A stretch of 64,000 bases of DNA from Fistulifera solaris (lineage: Eukaryota; Bacillariophyta; Bacillariophyceae; Naviculales; Stauroneidaceae), in the NCBI GenBank assembly GCA_030295235.1, contig AP026162.1:496001-560000 (forward strand). The letters run 5' to 3'. Positions 41,077-51,321 of this stretch are shown one piece after another; position 1 is the stretch's first letter, and each line of letters begins with the position of its first letter. The notes under the pieces are model-generated. The model made no database searches, was not told the DNA's origin, and saw only the letters and a list, made by a program, of their open reading frames with translations. Position numbers and translations under genes: made by a program.

Positions 41077-42570
41077 ATGAAAGTAGGATATGGGTGGATA
41101 CTTTTGTTTAGCGCCGCTCGAGCCTTTTGGATTCCTCCCACACGCCACACTTCTCCGCACCGATTAATATCGCTTATTTCTGGCAGTGTCAGCGGCACCT
41201 CCGTATTTGCGAACAATGCCGGGGTCTATGTACATATTCCATTCTGTCGAAGACGTTGTCGGTATTGTGACTTTGCCATTGTTCCGGTCGGCAGTGAAGA
41301 TCGTACCGGCTTTGCGCACCTCAATGATCAGTATACAACAGCCCTACTGCACGAGATCACGCATCATCCATCAGCCAACCTTAATCACACCATTACGTCC
41401 ATTTACTTTGGCGGCGGGACACCGAGTTTGGCGCCGATTTCGACGCTGCGAGCCATTTTTGAGAAACTGTATGAGCAATTTCATGTTGCTCCCGATTGTG
41501 AAATAACGATCGAGATGGATCCCGGTACATTTGATTTCGCCAAAGCTACGGCACTGCGCGACATGGGATTTAACCGAATTTCCCTGGGAGTTCAGTCGTT
41601 TAATGATACCATTCTAGAATCACTGGGTCGCATTCATCGAAAAATCGATGTCATGAATGCATTGCAAATTCTACAAAAAGTGTGGGGCGATGATTTAAAC
41701 TATTCGATGGATCTGATCTCTGGTCTTCCAGGATTATCGGTGGCTGAATGGGTCAATACATTGGAGAATGTAATACATTTACAACCAAGGCCGAACCATT
41801 TGAGTTTGTATGATTTGCAAGTCGAACCGGTAAGTGCATTCAACGATAAGTGAAATAAGTGCAAAGTGAATGCAATTGATATGGTGGGTATGTTCTAATA
41901 AATGGTTAAACAGGGCACTGTGCTCGGTCGATGGTACAGTGACTCGATAACCAAATCAACATCATCATCATCATCATCATCCCTGGTAACGACGCTGTCA
42001 CTTCCCTCCGACGAAGAAGCTTCTTTCATGTACAAATACGCTTCTGGATATCTTCGCTATTATGGCTATGAACACTATGAAGTGTCATCTTACGCTACAC
42101 CCGGACATCAAAGTCAGCACAATCAAGTATACTGGGCTGTGGATGGAGAATGGTACGCTTTTGGACTAGGAGCAACGAGTCATGTGAAGGGTCAACTAGT
42201 AGCTCGACCGCGCACCATGGCGGACTACCTGAAATGGGTTTATGAACCGGCAGTATCGTTACCATCGCCGACTAGCTGGCAGGATCGTCTTTTGGACATC
42301 GTATTGAAACGTCTTCGTACGAAAGAAGGGCTTTCTTTGCCATGGATTGGTGAAACATTCGGTTCTAATTATCAGAATGCCATTCGGAGAGGAGCTGAAT
42401 TAGGTGTCGACCTTGCATTGGCGCACCTAGATGAGGAACATGGCATTTTGACGCTGACCGATCCGCATGGTCTCTTATTCTCCAACTCAATCATTTCGAC
42501 TATTTTCGCGGAGTTGGAGAACTTGCCCGAATGGAGCACTGTGAAGGAAAATCAAAAGACTGCCGTATGA
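41077..42570 (+). CDS. HEMW: HemW-like radical SAM protein with organelle leader
   Basis: Two exons, 41077-41829 and 41914-42570 (84-bp intron; LQVEP joins GTVLGRWY). The ATG at 41077 gives MKVGYGWILLFSAARAFWIP, a signal-peptide/aromatic presequence. YVHIPFCRRRCRYCDFA holds the CxxxCxxC cluster site plus the extra Cys of the HemN/HemW family; IYFGGGTPSL, EITIEMDPGTFD, RISLGVQSFND and SMDLISGLPG are the SAM-binding and barrel motifs. The C-terminal HemN domain has HNQVYWAVDGEWYAFGLGATSH. HemW is a heme chaperone; true HemN is a coproporphyrinogen oxidase. The lack of the HemN-specific N-terminal extension favours HemW. A Ser run from (TCA)n triplets near 41958-41980 interrupts the insert after the splice. 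Confidence 0.85.
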
Positions 42571-43461
42571 TTGATCCCGTCATTTTGTTGAGGTGTAATC
42601 AGGAGGTACACACTGCTGGTTACTCGCGAACTACCCTTTTGATAGTTTGATCTGGGTGACGTGCGATCTCGCTTTTCTTGCTGTCTGCGCGACATAGGCT
42701 TCTATTGTTTGATGTTCATTCCTTAGCTTCAGTAGCTAGAAGTCACGACCGTACAAGGAAGATGTCGATACTTGCAGCATCGCGGATTGAAATACACGCA
42801 GCAAAACTACTGGTAATTTAGAACCTGAGGTTCGTCTTGTTGGGCGATGTGTTGAAGAGGTGAAGCGGTGTCCGGTCGACAGCAACCGCTATGGGTCGTT
42901 TCTCAATTGATTGCTTCGCGTGTTTCTCTGTTGCTCTGTATGCTAACGAGGTGAGGCCATCGGAAAAAGCCGGCAACTTATTATTTTCTCTTGGTAGATG
43001 ATTAATTGGGCTACCGACAGAACGGCAATATTGGTATCCTTCGGTACCACTTTTATGATTATCATGCTTCGATGTGAATTTATTGATAAGCCCATGTAAA
43101 GTCGTAAGGTAGGGATAATATCGTCGGAAGAGCTGTCTATTTAACAAAAAAAAGTTCTTTGGAATGAATTTGGGTCAATGAACTCAATCATTATATAAAT
43201 TATTTACTCTCCATCATTGCTGCCTTGAACACTAGACCACTCGCGGGACTGATTTACTGTTGAGTCGTACGATGTTGTCTCTACACTATACAGTACCAGG
43301 TAATAAGGTCGTTGCGTTATCGTCGTCTTCCAAACTAACCCGTAACCTTATTGTTGCCTTTTTTCTCCCCTTTGCAGTCGCCGCAACAAAAACGCATCAA
43401 TCATTATTTTTTCTTTTGTCTTCGATAGCATCATCTTAAATGCATTCACAATGATTTACAA
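42571..43461. other. Intergenic region, no gene recognised
   Basis: 890 bp between two plus-strand genes. A minus-strand 109-codon frame at 42818-43147 has no family signature and I do not call it. Confidence 0.5.
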
Positions 43462-44813
43462 ATGGAACCAACCAATCTTCGTCAGCACTTTCTCATTCAG
43501 AAACACCCAGCTCACAACAGATCCGTGTTAAAGGCAGATTTGGGTCCGTCATTTTATGAAAACGAAGCCGTCGGCGCTGACGACTCGTCGTCGTCATGTC
43601 AAGTGTGTCGAACGAATCGAGCACGTTATGCATGTCCGCGCTGTTCGCTCCCGTACTGTTCTGTAACATGCTTTCAAGTGCATAGCACCGATGAGGCGTC
43701 GACATGTGCAGAAGCATTTTATCGAGAACGCGTGCACCAAGTCTTAAATCTCGACATTAAAGCGAAAAAGGAACAAACGCAAGAAATCATTCAGCGCGTG
43801 CACGTGCAACAACAGAACACGTTACCGCCGTCGGGAGTTGCGCCGTGCGGTATACCCGAAGATCAGTTGTACGAACTGCTAGTCGCTCTCGAAAATAAGG
43901 ATGAAGGAATGATACAGCAATTGTTGCGCTCGAATCGGCCGCTTCGATTGGCAGTGACACGGGGATTGCAACACGACAATTTACACGAATGGCTTTTAGA
44001 TCCTTGGGTACCCTGGTGGATGCCGCAGTTCGGTCCGGATGATGAAGTGAATGATGATGATCCGGATTGTATCAGGGGAACATCGGTGGATGAGTACATT
44101 GTGTCTCTTTCGCCACTCTCGAGCCTACGATCGGGTCCTACGGCCGATCTCCGATACAATGTATTGGAAGTAATTTACGCCACGGCTTGGACACTCCGCT
44201 TATATTATGGACCCAACAACGCCCAAGAGCTTGCTGAACAAGCCGTCGAAACGTTGTTAGCCGCCTCATCCGTGTTGTCGCAAAACATGTCATTCGAATC
44301 ATTGGAAGCTGTCTTGACGCATTGCGCTACAACATCAACGCATGCGCTTACGGTCAATGAGTGCAACGCATCATGGACCGACTTGATGAATGATTTGGTG
44401 CACATTTGCGCAAATCAACGCTTTGTTTTGAAATGCTTTTTGGAAGCGAAGTCTATTATCAAAAAGGCGCTAACACATGAGAAAGAACAGGAGAACGACA
44501 AGCGCAATAGTCATAGCCACACGGGAAAGAAAAGTATGCTACGAAGGATAAGCAAAAGATTGATTTTTATGCTTCATGGTGCAAGGCACCTTCGCATCAC
44601 ATGGGTGCTTTAGGCGATGCCATTCGCGCGTGGGCCGAACAATGGTCTCCTGATGAAACATCATCGCTCACTCCCGACGTACTTCGCTTGACGAAGAAAC
44701 AATTTTATACTTCCCAATTAAATCATGTGGATCCGGTTCGTTTCCGTGACAGCGACGATGAATCTTTGTTTCTACGGGAAAATGTCAGTCCTGAGAGAGC
44801 TAGTAAAGAATAG
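43462..44813 (+). CDS. ZNHIT2: HIT zinc-finger protein ZNHIT2-like
   Basis: About 450 residues. The HIT finger lies at residues 47-82: CQVCRTNRARYACPRCSLPY then CSVTCFQVHS and a final Cys before AEAFYRERV, a phrase typical of ZNHIT2. The C-terminal all-helical region (LRLYYGPNNAQELAEQAVET, FESLEAVLTHC) follows. ZNHIT2 works with the R2TP chaperone and is linked to U5 snRNP assembly. The frame breaks at AAA (44526-44528): one more A lets the protein run TGKEKYATKDKQKIDFYASW + CKAPSHHMGALGDAIRAW to the stop at 44813. Without that base a spurious basic tail ends at 44613. Confidence 0.78.
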
Positions 44814-44963
44814 AAATTCTGTTTTGTTTGAAGAAAGCTGAATGCTAACCTATTCTAATAGAATCATTCGCAGCAAATCTTCCGTGAATTAAGCTGCTGC
44901 TAAAGTATTAGGATTGCTAGATTAGAAGTATAAAGCGGGGGAGATGAAAATAGATATCGACGT

Positions 44964-46080
44964 TTAGGGAAAGTCGGGGAATACCTTGAAGTGAACGAAC
45001 TTGACCAAGATGTAGAGAGTAGCCCAAAGAAAGAGATATTTCCCTACAAAGGTGTCGAGAGCGTAGATGGCTTGTTGAATTGCCTAAATAGCGAAGCGAA
45101 CGACAATGCAGTGAGTGAATGTGAGAAAGGAAGCAGATGCAATAGTTGAAATCGGGTAACCGGCAAGTACTTACACCCACAACTTGACCAAAGAATTTTG
45201 TTACGCCACTCACAATCAGAACTACCACCTTGACGAAATTTAAATCACTCTTGACAAACTTTTCTTCCTCTTCCTTTGGAGGACCAATGACACGTGTTTT
45301 AAATTGACCGATACCAATATCCAAGGTCACAGGCTTGCCGGTAGCTCGATCGTACACAAAGCCGCCCAGAGTCCGAGTCGGAAGTCCAATTAAAAAGTCC
45401 ACATACGTCGCAATAACGCTGACAATCTTGGTGGATCCGATTAAAATGAAACTCGTGGCAGCGGCAAAGATAGTCCCCGCCAGGAATGTTTCAACCGTTT
45501 CGTGGACGGGCAAAATCCAGTTGAAACCATTCTTTTCAATAAAGGGACCGATGGCTTCTTCAAAGAATGATTCAACCACACAAATTTCGAGACGCACTCG
45601 TAAGAGACCCCCGGAAATCAAAGGAGCATATTCAATGAAATTGTCCTTCCCCACAATGGACAAGACCGAGGATTGCAACAGACGGTAAATGATATCCGAC
45701 GTCGGACACACGGGTTGAAACTCTTGTGGCGTCATGGTGCCCAAGTCGGTTTTCGCCATGACGTCCGTCGACGCGACCGTTAACGCGGTGGCAGCGGTAG
45801 CGGCTGCCGTGGTCAGACGCGAAAAGTGAGACACGATCTTGTCCTCATCATTGTCATATCGATCTAGAACAGTTTCGTGGTCGACATCGAGTATAGTGTC
45901 AGATTTGACTGTTCTATCTTTCGTGAGAGTTCTTCTTGCACAGAGAGGTCGTAGTGATGCTCGTTGACGAGCGTTATTCGTCAGCACTCTCTCATGACAC
46001 TGACGCAATACGGGTTGGAAAGCTGTGACGATAGAAGAGCCGACCAGAGCAAGTACCAGGTAGCGGATTGAAAACATCAT
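44964..46080 (-). CDS. Plastid membrane protein of unknown function
   Basis: Two exons: 46080-45175 and 45083-44964 (91-bp intron; GQVVG joins AIQQAIYALDTFVGKYLFLW), 341 residues ending KVFPDFP. The leader MMFSIRYLVLALVGSSIVTA + FQP is a secondary-plastid presequence. A Thr/Ala-rich stretch (LTTAAATAATALTVASTDVM) follows. Four hydrophobic helices are visible: FLAGTIFAAATSFILIG, VSVIATYVDFLIGLP, FVKVVVLIVSGVTKFFGQ and LFLWATLYILVKFV. I do not recognise a characterised family; probably an ochrophyte-specific thylakoid or envelope protein. No frame break. Confidence 0.7.
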
Positions 46081-46723
46081 TTACTCCTTTCACTCGTTAA
46101 ATTCCTGGGGCCACTATTAGGTTCTATACGACAAGTAATTGCTACAAGATGCGTCTAATCGCGACAACTTGTGATGAACTATAAGCTTATTGTGTTGCAA
46201 CAAGCCAAGGGAACGAGCAATAATGAGGCGTCATCAGTCATCATTGCTTTCTTTCATTTTTGCCTTACTATCGCCTTGCAAAATGTCACGGATTTTACTT
46301 AACAAAGCGAGTGGAATTTTTACAAATTATATTTAACCATTCAAAACCACTCCTTTACTATGGTTGATGGTGTAGACAGTAATCCATAAGGGGAAGCAAC
46401 TTTTATTCAATAGATTAAGGATATCTGAGTTAAAAGTTGAATAACCTTAATAAGATCGGTCGATCAAAGTGTCATATTATGGATTTCCGACTACACAATT
46501 GAGGATACTCGTGAAAAGGTTTTGATTTGATAAGTACAATCCATCATAAATTATGTCGTTGTATTAAGTAAATTCCGTGGTTTTTCGCAAGGCAGTAAGG
46601 AAGAAAAGGAAAAACGAAGCAAAATTTCGACCATGACATAAAAAAAATAATAATCCGATCGATCATGGCATCGGTGATACTTGTATTAATTCATCTCTTA
46701 ACATTGACACTTCTATCATCACC
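46081..46723. other. Divergent intergenic region holding a foldback MITE
   Basis: Between the plastid membrane protein gene and INTS7. Bases 46263-46600 are the MITE; the rest holds no recognisable feature. Confidence 0.65.
46263..46600. mobile_element. Foldback MITE, family M2 copy 1
   Basis: A 338-bp element with terminal inverted repeats of about 37 bp with mismatches (CCTTACTATCGCCTTGCAAA / reverse complement CCTTACTGCCTTGCGAAAAA, both then reaching CACGGA and TTACTTAA). An inner inverted pair, GTGTAGACAGTAATCCATAA and TTATGGATTTCCGACTACAC, makes the whole element nearly palindromic. Related to the copy at 53741-54053. No clear target duplication can be read, and there is no coding capacity. 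Confidence 0.75.
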
Positions 46724-49700
46724 ATGACAGAAACAAGGAAAAATACTATTTCCAATCTTCTCAACGACATGAAAAAGGCCTGTCGGAGACCGCTTTATGC
46801 GGATATCGTATTGCAAACCTCTCAATGGAAAATCAGGAACCAACCACCAAGGAATCCGCCGAAAACAAACGACATTCCGCACAAATCAGCGTCAGGAATC
46901 TCATCGAAACCTTTGAATGACAAGGAGGAAGAAAAGTCGTGGCAACGGGTACGTTTGTGGTTGTCAAAGTCACGTGTTTCGATTTGCAAGATTGTCGTAG
47001 TCGATGATTACTCATGTTATTTGTTTTCTTTTCATAGCTGTTGGCTGAGGCGGCGGAACTAGCTAGCTTTTTGACAGAGGAGGAGCACAACACGGTATTC
47101 CGTTTGGCCTCCATTATGCTACTGGGATATTTGCTACCGTACTCGACGGGAAATGACTATTACTTGTTGGAGGATTTTCGGAGGGATTATGCCGACCCTG
47201 CTCCATTGGATATAGAGAAAGAAATCATTCAGTTGCCGCTCGAAACTCGTATTCGAAAATCAATCCGCAATCTACCGGTCAATGAAGTGGGGGATATTTT
47301 GACGGATCCGTATCACGATGTGGCATTTCATGACTTCATGACCGAGGGTTTAGTTCCGCTATTAGAGGCGAGACCATTTCCTCGCGAACAAATTGATCTT
47401 TTGCATATCTTTGCCATGCTCATACATCCATGCCCCACTGTGTTGTTTCTTCCGCGCTATTACGAACGCGACTGCTCGATTTGGAGAAACACTTGCCAGC
47501 TTGTGGAATGCAGCTACGGTTGTCATTTTCAAACACAATACAGACATCGCGTTCAAGCGATACAAATACTCGCCAAAAGTCTTACAATACCGCCATTACC
47601 CGTCGATTCAATACGGCCTGTCACAGCTCTTCTTCGAGGAGCTATCCCGCATTTACAAGCAGCCTTGCATTGTTTCGCCATCGGCGCTGAATCCACTTAC
47701 GATGCCCATTTAGCATATCGTGTCAAAGTGAATCTTGATCTTCAAACGCAGAATGTGGAAATAATAAGAGATACTTGGGATTCGTTACTGCATCACTTTG
47801 ACGAAAACAGTGATCATGGCTGTGGCGCCTGTTCAAATAGACATCACCATCGGAAGTGCAAACCAGACGTGTTTGACATACCTGAGGACGACGAAGGTTT
47901 TTGCTTGAACACGGCTCGAGGACAACTTTTGTCCTTTTTCATTGTGCGATCGTGTTCCACATATGATACAGTCGATCCAGAGCTCCTCTACAAAATAGTG
48001 GACGGTCTCGGGGAACGGATTGAATGGCAGTTGGAGGGTTGGAAACGATGCGACGAGCCAAACAATGGGAACGATACAAAACGAATACGATTGCCGTGTT
48101 TACTTGCCGCATTACTATCTGCGGTACGGCACGCCTTTCTATTTCGACCCTCGCGTTTAAAAAGACGAGGACGATGATCCATGTGCGACGCCCATCGAAT
48201 GTGCAATAGAACTTCTCAGTCACCCCAATGCGTATATAGCTGAGGAATCAGCAAAGTTATTGACCACGGCTTTTCGTCAGGACAGAGACAACAATATCAG
48301 TTTATATGCGGTTGCCCTCTTTCAGGGGGATTTATGAGATGCTCAAAGGTTATGGTGACATTGCGCAGCTGACAGAATTAGCTGGCGTTGCTACTGAACA
48401 ATCACCGCAACACGGGCTTTCCCTGATGAACTTCTTGATAGAAACACCGGAGATAGAGTCAAATGAGCAGCTGAACCGTCGATTGCAGTTGATTGTGGCC
48501 ATCGCGACGAATTTTCCGTTGATCGCCTCAAAACAGATGGACAAGCTCGTAGCGTTGATGAACTCTATTCCATCGAATTCAACTTCGTCGCTCTTCCCTG
48601 CATTCTCAGCAAGTCGTCTTGCACATTTCCTTCCTGGTAAAGAAGACAAAAACATCAACGAAATAGCGACTCGCATTCTCTCTCTCGACGCTTGGTCAAG
48701 GTACAAAGTTGCACGACATTCATTTGTATCCGGAAATTTCCTAGAGGCTTCCCAATTTTTCAGTAGTCTCCTTGAGGATTGCTCCGTTGAGAATCACTAC
48801 TTGTGGATCGATTCATTGGAACAACTCTCTTCAGCTGAAGCAGCACTCGCCGCACGCGCTTCCATGGGTATCCCAGAAGCTGTGGAAAAGATGCAGAGAG
48901 CTGTGGCTCGACTTCAACACATCCGCAACACAAAAGAAAGTTACCATTTTACAATTTCCTTCCTACGACTGAGGCTTGATTTCCTAGATCTCACTACTGT
49001 GCTACGGCAACTAACACGTGAAATGCGACTGACGGGCTCTTTTCCATCTAAGAAAACGCGCAATCATGTTTATATGCTAAACACTATCAAATCGTTCAAG
49101 GTTCTCGCTCAAAGGTTCAAAACTCTGTGTTGGGAAGAGGGAATCTACTTTCGACATTATCAGTCGAGAATGGCGGTTTACCTCAACAGTCAGATGGCTC
49201 TATTCTTGCACTCGTTTGCACAGATGACGTTTGCTGACGCAAAATCGGTGAAACAGAATTTTTCGTTTATATGTGATAAGTCGATACGTCACCCTATGGC
49301 CGTATTAATGCGAGAGATGGCTTCTGCCGTGTCGGAAAAAGCAGAGTCTCTAGGTCGAGCTGAAATTTTATTACAGCTCCTGGATGGGCTGCTGATGACA
49401 CCCGTGCCCATCCCGCGAGACATCTTGTTGCCAAAATGTGACTATACCGCGGACATTCGACTGCTGGTAAGCTCTGGCGATAGAGAACATCATATCATCC
49501 ACGCCTGTCCAACAGTTGGTTTTGAGTTTCAGGTGATAGGGCGTATCTCGCCTAATTTGCTTCATAAAGCGCTTGACCCTATTGCAATGGTTTCAGTGTG
49601 GTTTCGAGTGAGTTATGTGGCCCCAATCGATGAAGAAGACGGTAATAAGGGCGACGAGGAGGACGAAGTAGACACAACAACCATCGCCTCCATTCCCGAT

Positions 49701-49901
49701 CTGTCCAAGATATCGCCGTGGTTAGGTACATTTTGTCCCTTCAGTGGTAGATTCGCGCATGAAGTCGAAGGAATGCCGTTTGCTGACGAGGGTATCTTTC
49801 TTCTGGAAGCTCAATTAGGTTGTCAAGATATTGCTGGAAAGACCTGGAAGTTGCAAAGTGTACCAGCCTCAATACAAATTCGCGTTGCTCGACCGCGCTA
49901 A
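46724..49901 (+). CDS. INTS7: Integrator complex subunit 7 (INTS7)
   Basis: Two exons, 46724-46948 and 47038-49901 (89-bp intron). The C-terminal half aligns by eye with human INTS7: AWSRYKVARHSFVSGNFLEA..NHYLWIDSLEQLSSAEAAL against GWTVYRIARQASRMGNHDMA..FYFWLNSLKEFSHAEQCL, then a helical region, PVPIPRDILLPK and a beta-rich end (FEFQVIGRISPNLLHKALDP). The N-terminal half is an armadillo-type solenoid (RHRVQAIQILAKSLTIPPLP). Integrator processes snRNA 3' ends and terminates promoter-proximal transcription. The frame breaks at A5 (48159-48163) and at G5 (48325-48329); one base fewer at each restores continuity (SRLKDEDDDPCATPIECA; ALFQGIYEMLKGYGD). A further uncertain frame choice exists around 47430-47530. 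Confidence 0.8.
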
Positions 49902-50217
49902 AAGCCTTGACTAGTTACAGCTTGTCTGTAGTTCTATGGTGCACCATGTTTGAAGAATCGACATGTACTAGAATGAAGCAAGACCGTCGAATTTACGCTG
50001 TAATGGTCACGCGAACCAAATCAGTCTGCTTTTCTCATTTCAGGGTGCAAATTGATGCCCTCGCCAAAAGCAAATCAAAGCTTTTCAATTTTGATTGTAC
50101 CATTTAATAAGCTAGCTAAAACGTTTGACTTGTATACCAGATTCGGCGAATGCTTTTCATGCTGTCGACGCAAGAAAATGAACTAGAGCGCCTTCGATTT
50201 CCTGTGTTTTTACAACG
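49902..50217. other. Convergent intergenic region, INTS7 / ASCH gene
   Basis: 316 bp; nothing recognised. Confidence 0.55.
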
Positions 50218-50769
50218 TTATTTCGCTTCTTGTTCATCGATTGAGCTTTCTAGCCACGCGTGGAGTGCTGTGCGAAATAATTTTTGCCACGTACGACCGT
50301 TGCTGTCATCGTCCGATAAAATTTCAAATAACGACCGCATGCGACGTTCGACCCAGACTGGGTCAACTCGCTCTACAAACTTTGTAGCAAAGCTGATTTG
50401 CCATCCATACAGTCGCTCCGTGTTTTCTTTCCAACCGAATGCGCTTGTGGCAGGAACTCGATGAGACCTTTCGTCCGCGCAAAACTCTTCTGCTGAACTG
50501 TAGATATGTACACGCGAGAATATGACAGAACCGACAATGCGGCTGGTCTGGAATCGATCGGGTAGAGCACTGTGACTGGAACTTTGATCTTCCGATTCAA
50601 GTAAGAGTATGCGACGCCCTATCAAGGGTTCTGGAAGAGGGTAAGCTCTTGCTTCGATAGTCTTCTTTCCTTCTAACAGAAATCTGGACCATGGCTGTTG
50701 TACTTCCAAAGCGTATTCGCCCGTCGACCAATTAGGGGAATCGATCGAATAAAACTCTTGTGTACTCAT
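50218..50769 (-). CDS. ASCH-domain protein
   Basis: 183 residues from the ATG at 50769 (MSTQEFYSIDSPNWSTGEYA). The ASCH/PUA-like signature is clear: YALEVQQPWSRFLLEGKKTI followed by EARAYPLP, IGRRILLLES, SRIVGSVIFSRVHIY and WKENTERLYGWQISFATKF. ASCH proteins form an RNA- or nucleotide-binding beta-barrel; some bacterial members are amidohydrolases on modified cytidine. The GKKTIEAR motif is the presumed binding-site loop. The biological role is unknown. It shares a divergent promoter with TRIP13, containing array E. Confidence 0.8.
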   Translation of the reverse strand: MSTQEFYSIDSPNWSTGEYALEVQQPWSRFLLEGKKTIEARAYPLPEPLIGRRILLLESEDQSSSHSALPDRFQTSRIVGSVIFSRVHIYSSAEEFCADERSHRVPATSAFGWKENTERLYGWQISFATKFVERVDPVWVERRMRSLFEILSDDDSNGRTWQKLFRTALHAWLESSIDEQEAK

Positions 50770-50889
50770 CGAGAGTAGCACGGGAAGGTTATTAACGGGT
50801 TGCACAACATCTATTTATTATTATTCACGCTATATCATCAATAATGAGCGCATAAATAGAACACAAACCTTGCGTTGTCTTATGGTCTT

Positions 50890-51205
50890 GTTACACATAC
50901 CCAGAAAATCGGGAAAGGACGTTAAAATTCTGCCTCTCAGTACAAGTTTCTACGTAAAGCCTACGGCGAGGCAGAATTTTAACGTCGCTTCCGGAGAGTT
51001 ACGTAAGTGTTTGCACGCGTACCCAGAAAATCGGTCGGTGTTTTCACGTATCCAGGAAATCTGGGGGTATGGTGTTTTCACGTCCCCAGAAAATGTGCGC
51101 GTGTGGCGTTTTCACGTACCCAGAAATTCCGGGAGAGCGGTGTTTTCACGTCCCCAGAAAATGTGGGATTGCGGTTTTTTCACGTCCGCAGAAAATCTGG
51201 CGCTG
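50890..51205. repeat. Array E: CACGTNCCCAGAAAATNTGG repeats
   Basis: Seven copies near 50890, 51010, 51045, 51077, 51113, 51148 and 51181, the last six spaced about 32-36 bp, each preceded by GTTTTTTC or GGTGTTTTC. The unit is the reverse complement of the CCCACATTTTCTGGGAACGT unit of array D. Confidence 0.88.
50918..50986. repeat. 69-bp foldback with perfect 19-bp stem
   Basis: GACGTTAAAATTCTGCCTC (50918-50936) and its exact reverse complement (50968-50986) flank a 31-base loop that itself contains TACGTA. It sits directly beside the first unit of array E. Could form a hairpin in RNA or a cruciform in DNA, or be the remains of a tiny MITE. Confidence 0.85.
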
Positions 51206-51321
51206 TGATTTTTACGATTGCACTTTTTGCGTGCCGACGATGACATTATTTTTTGTTAATTGCAATGCAAAGGTCTCTATTACTTGTAAACCAGGAAAGG
51301 AAGTCGCCATTAATAAAATAG

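Larger units (their letters stand above)
50770..51321. other. Divergent promoter region, ASCH gene / TRIP13
   Basis: 552 bp holding a 69-bp perfect-stem foldback (50918-50986) and array E. No gene seen. Confidence 0.7.

Noticed and set aside
42818-43147. 109-residue minus-strand ORF
   Set aside because: No recognisable domain, no leader, isolated in an intergenic gap; length is within chance expectation.
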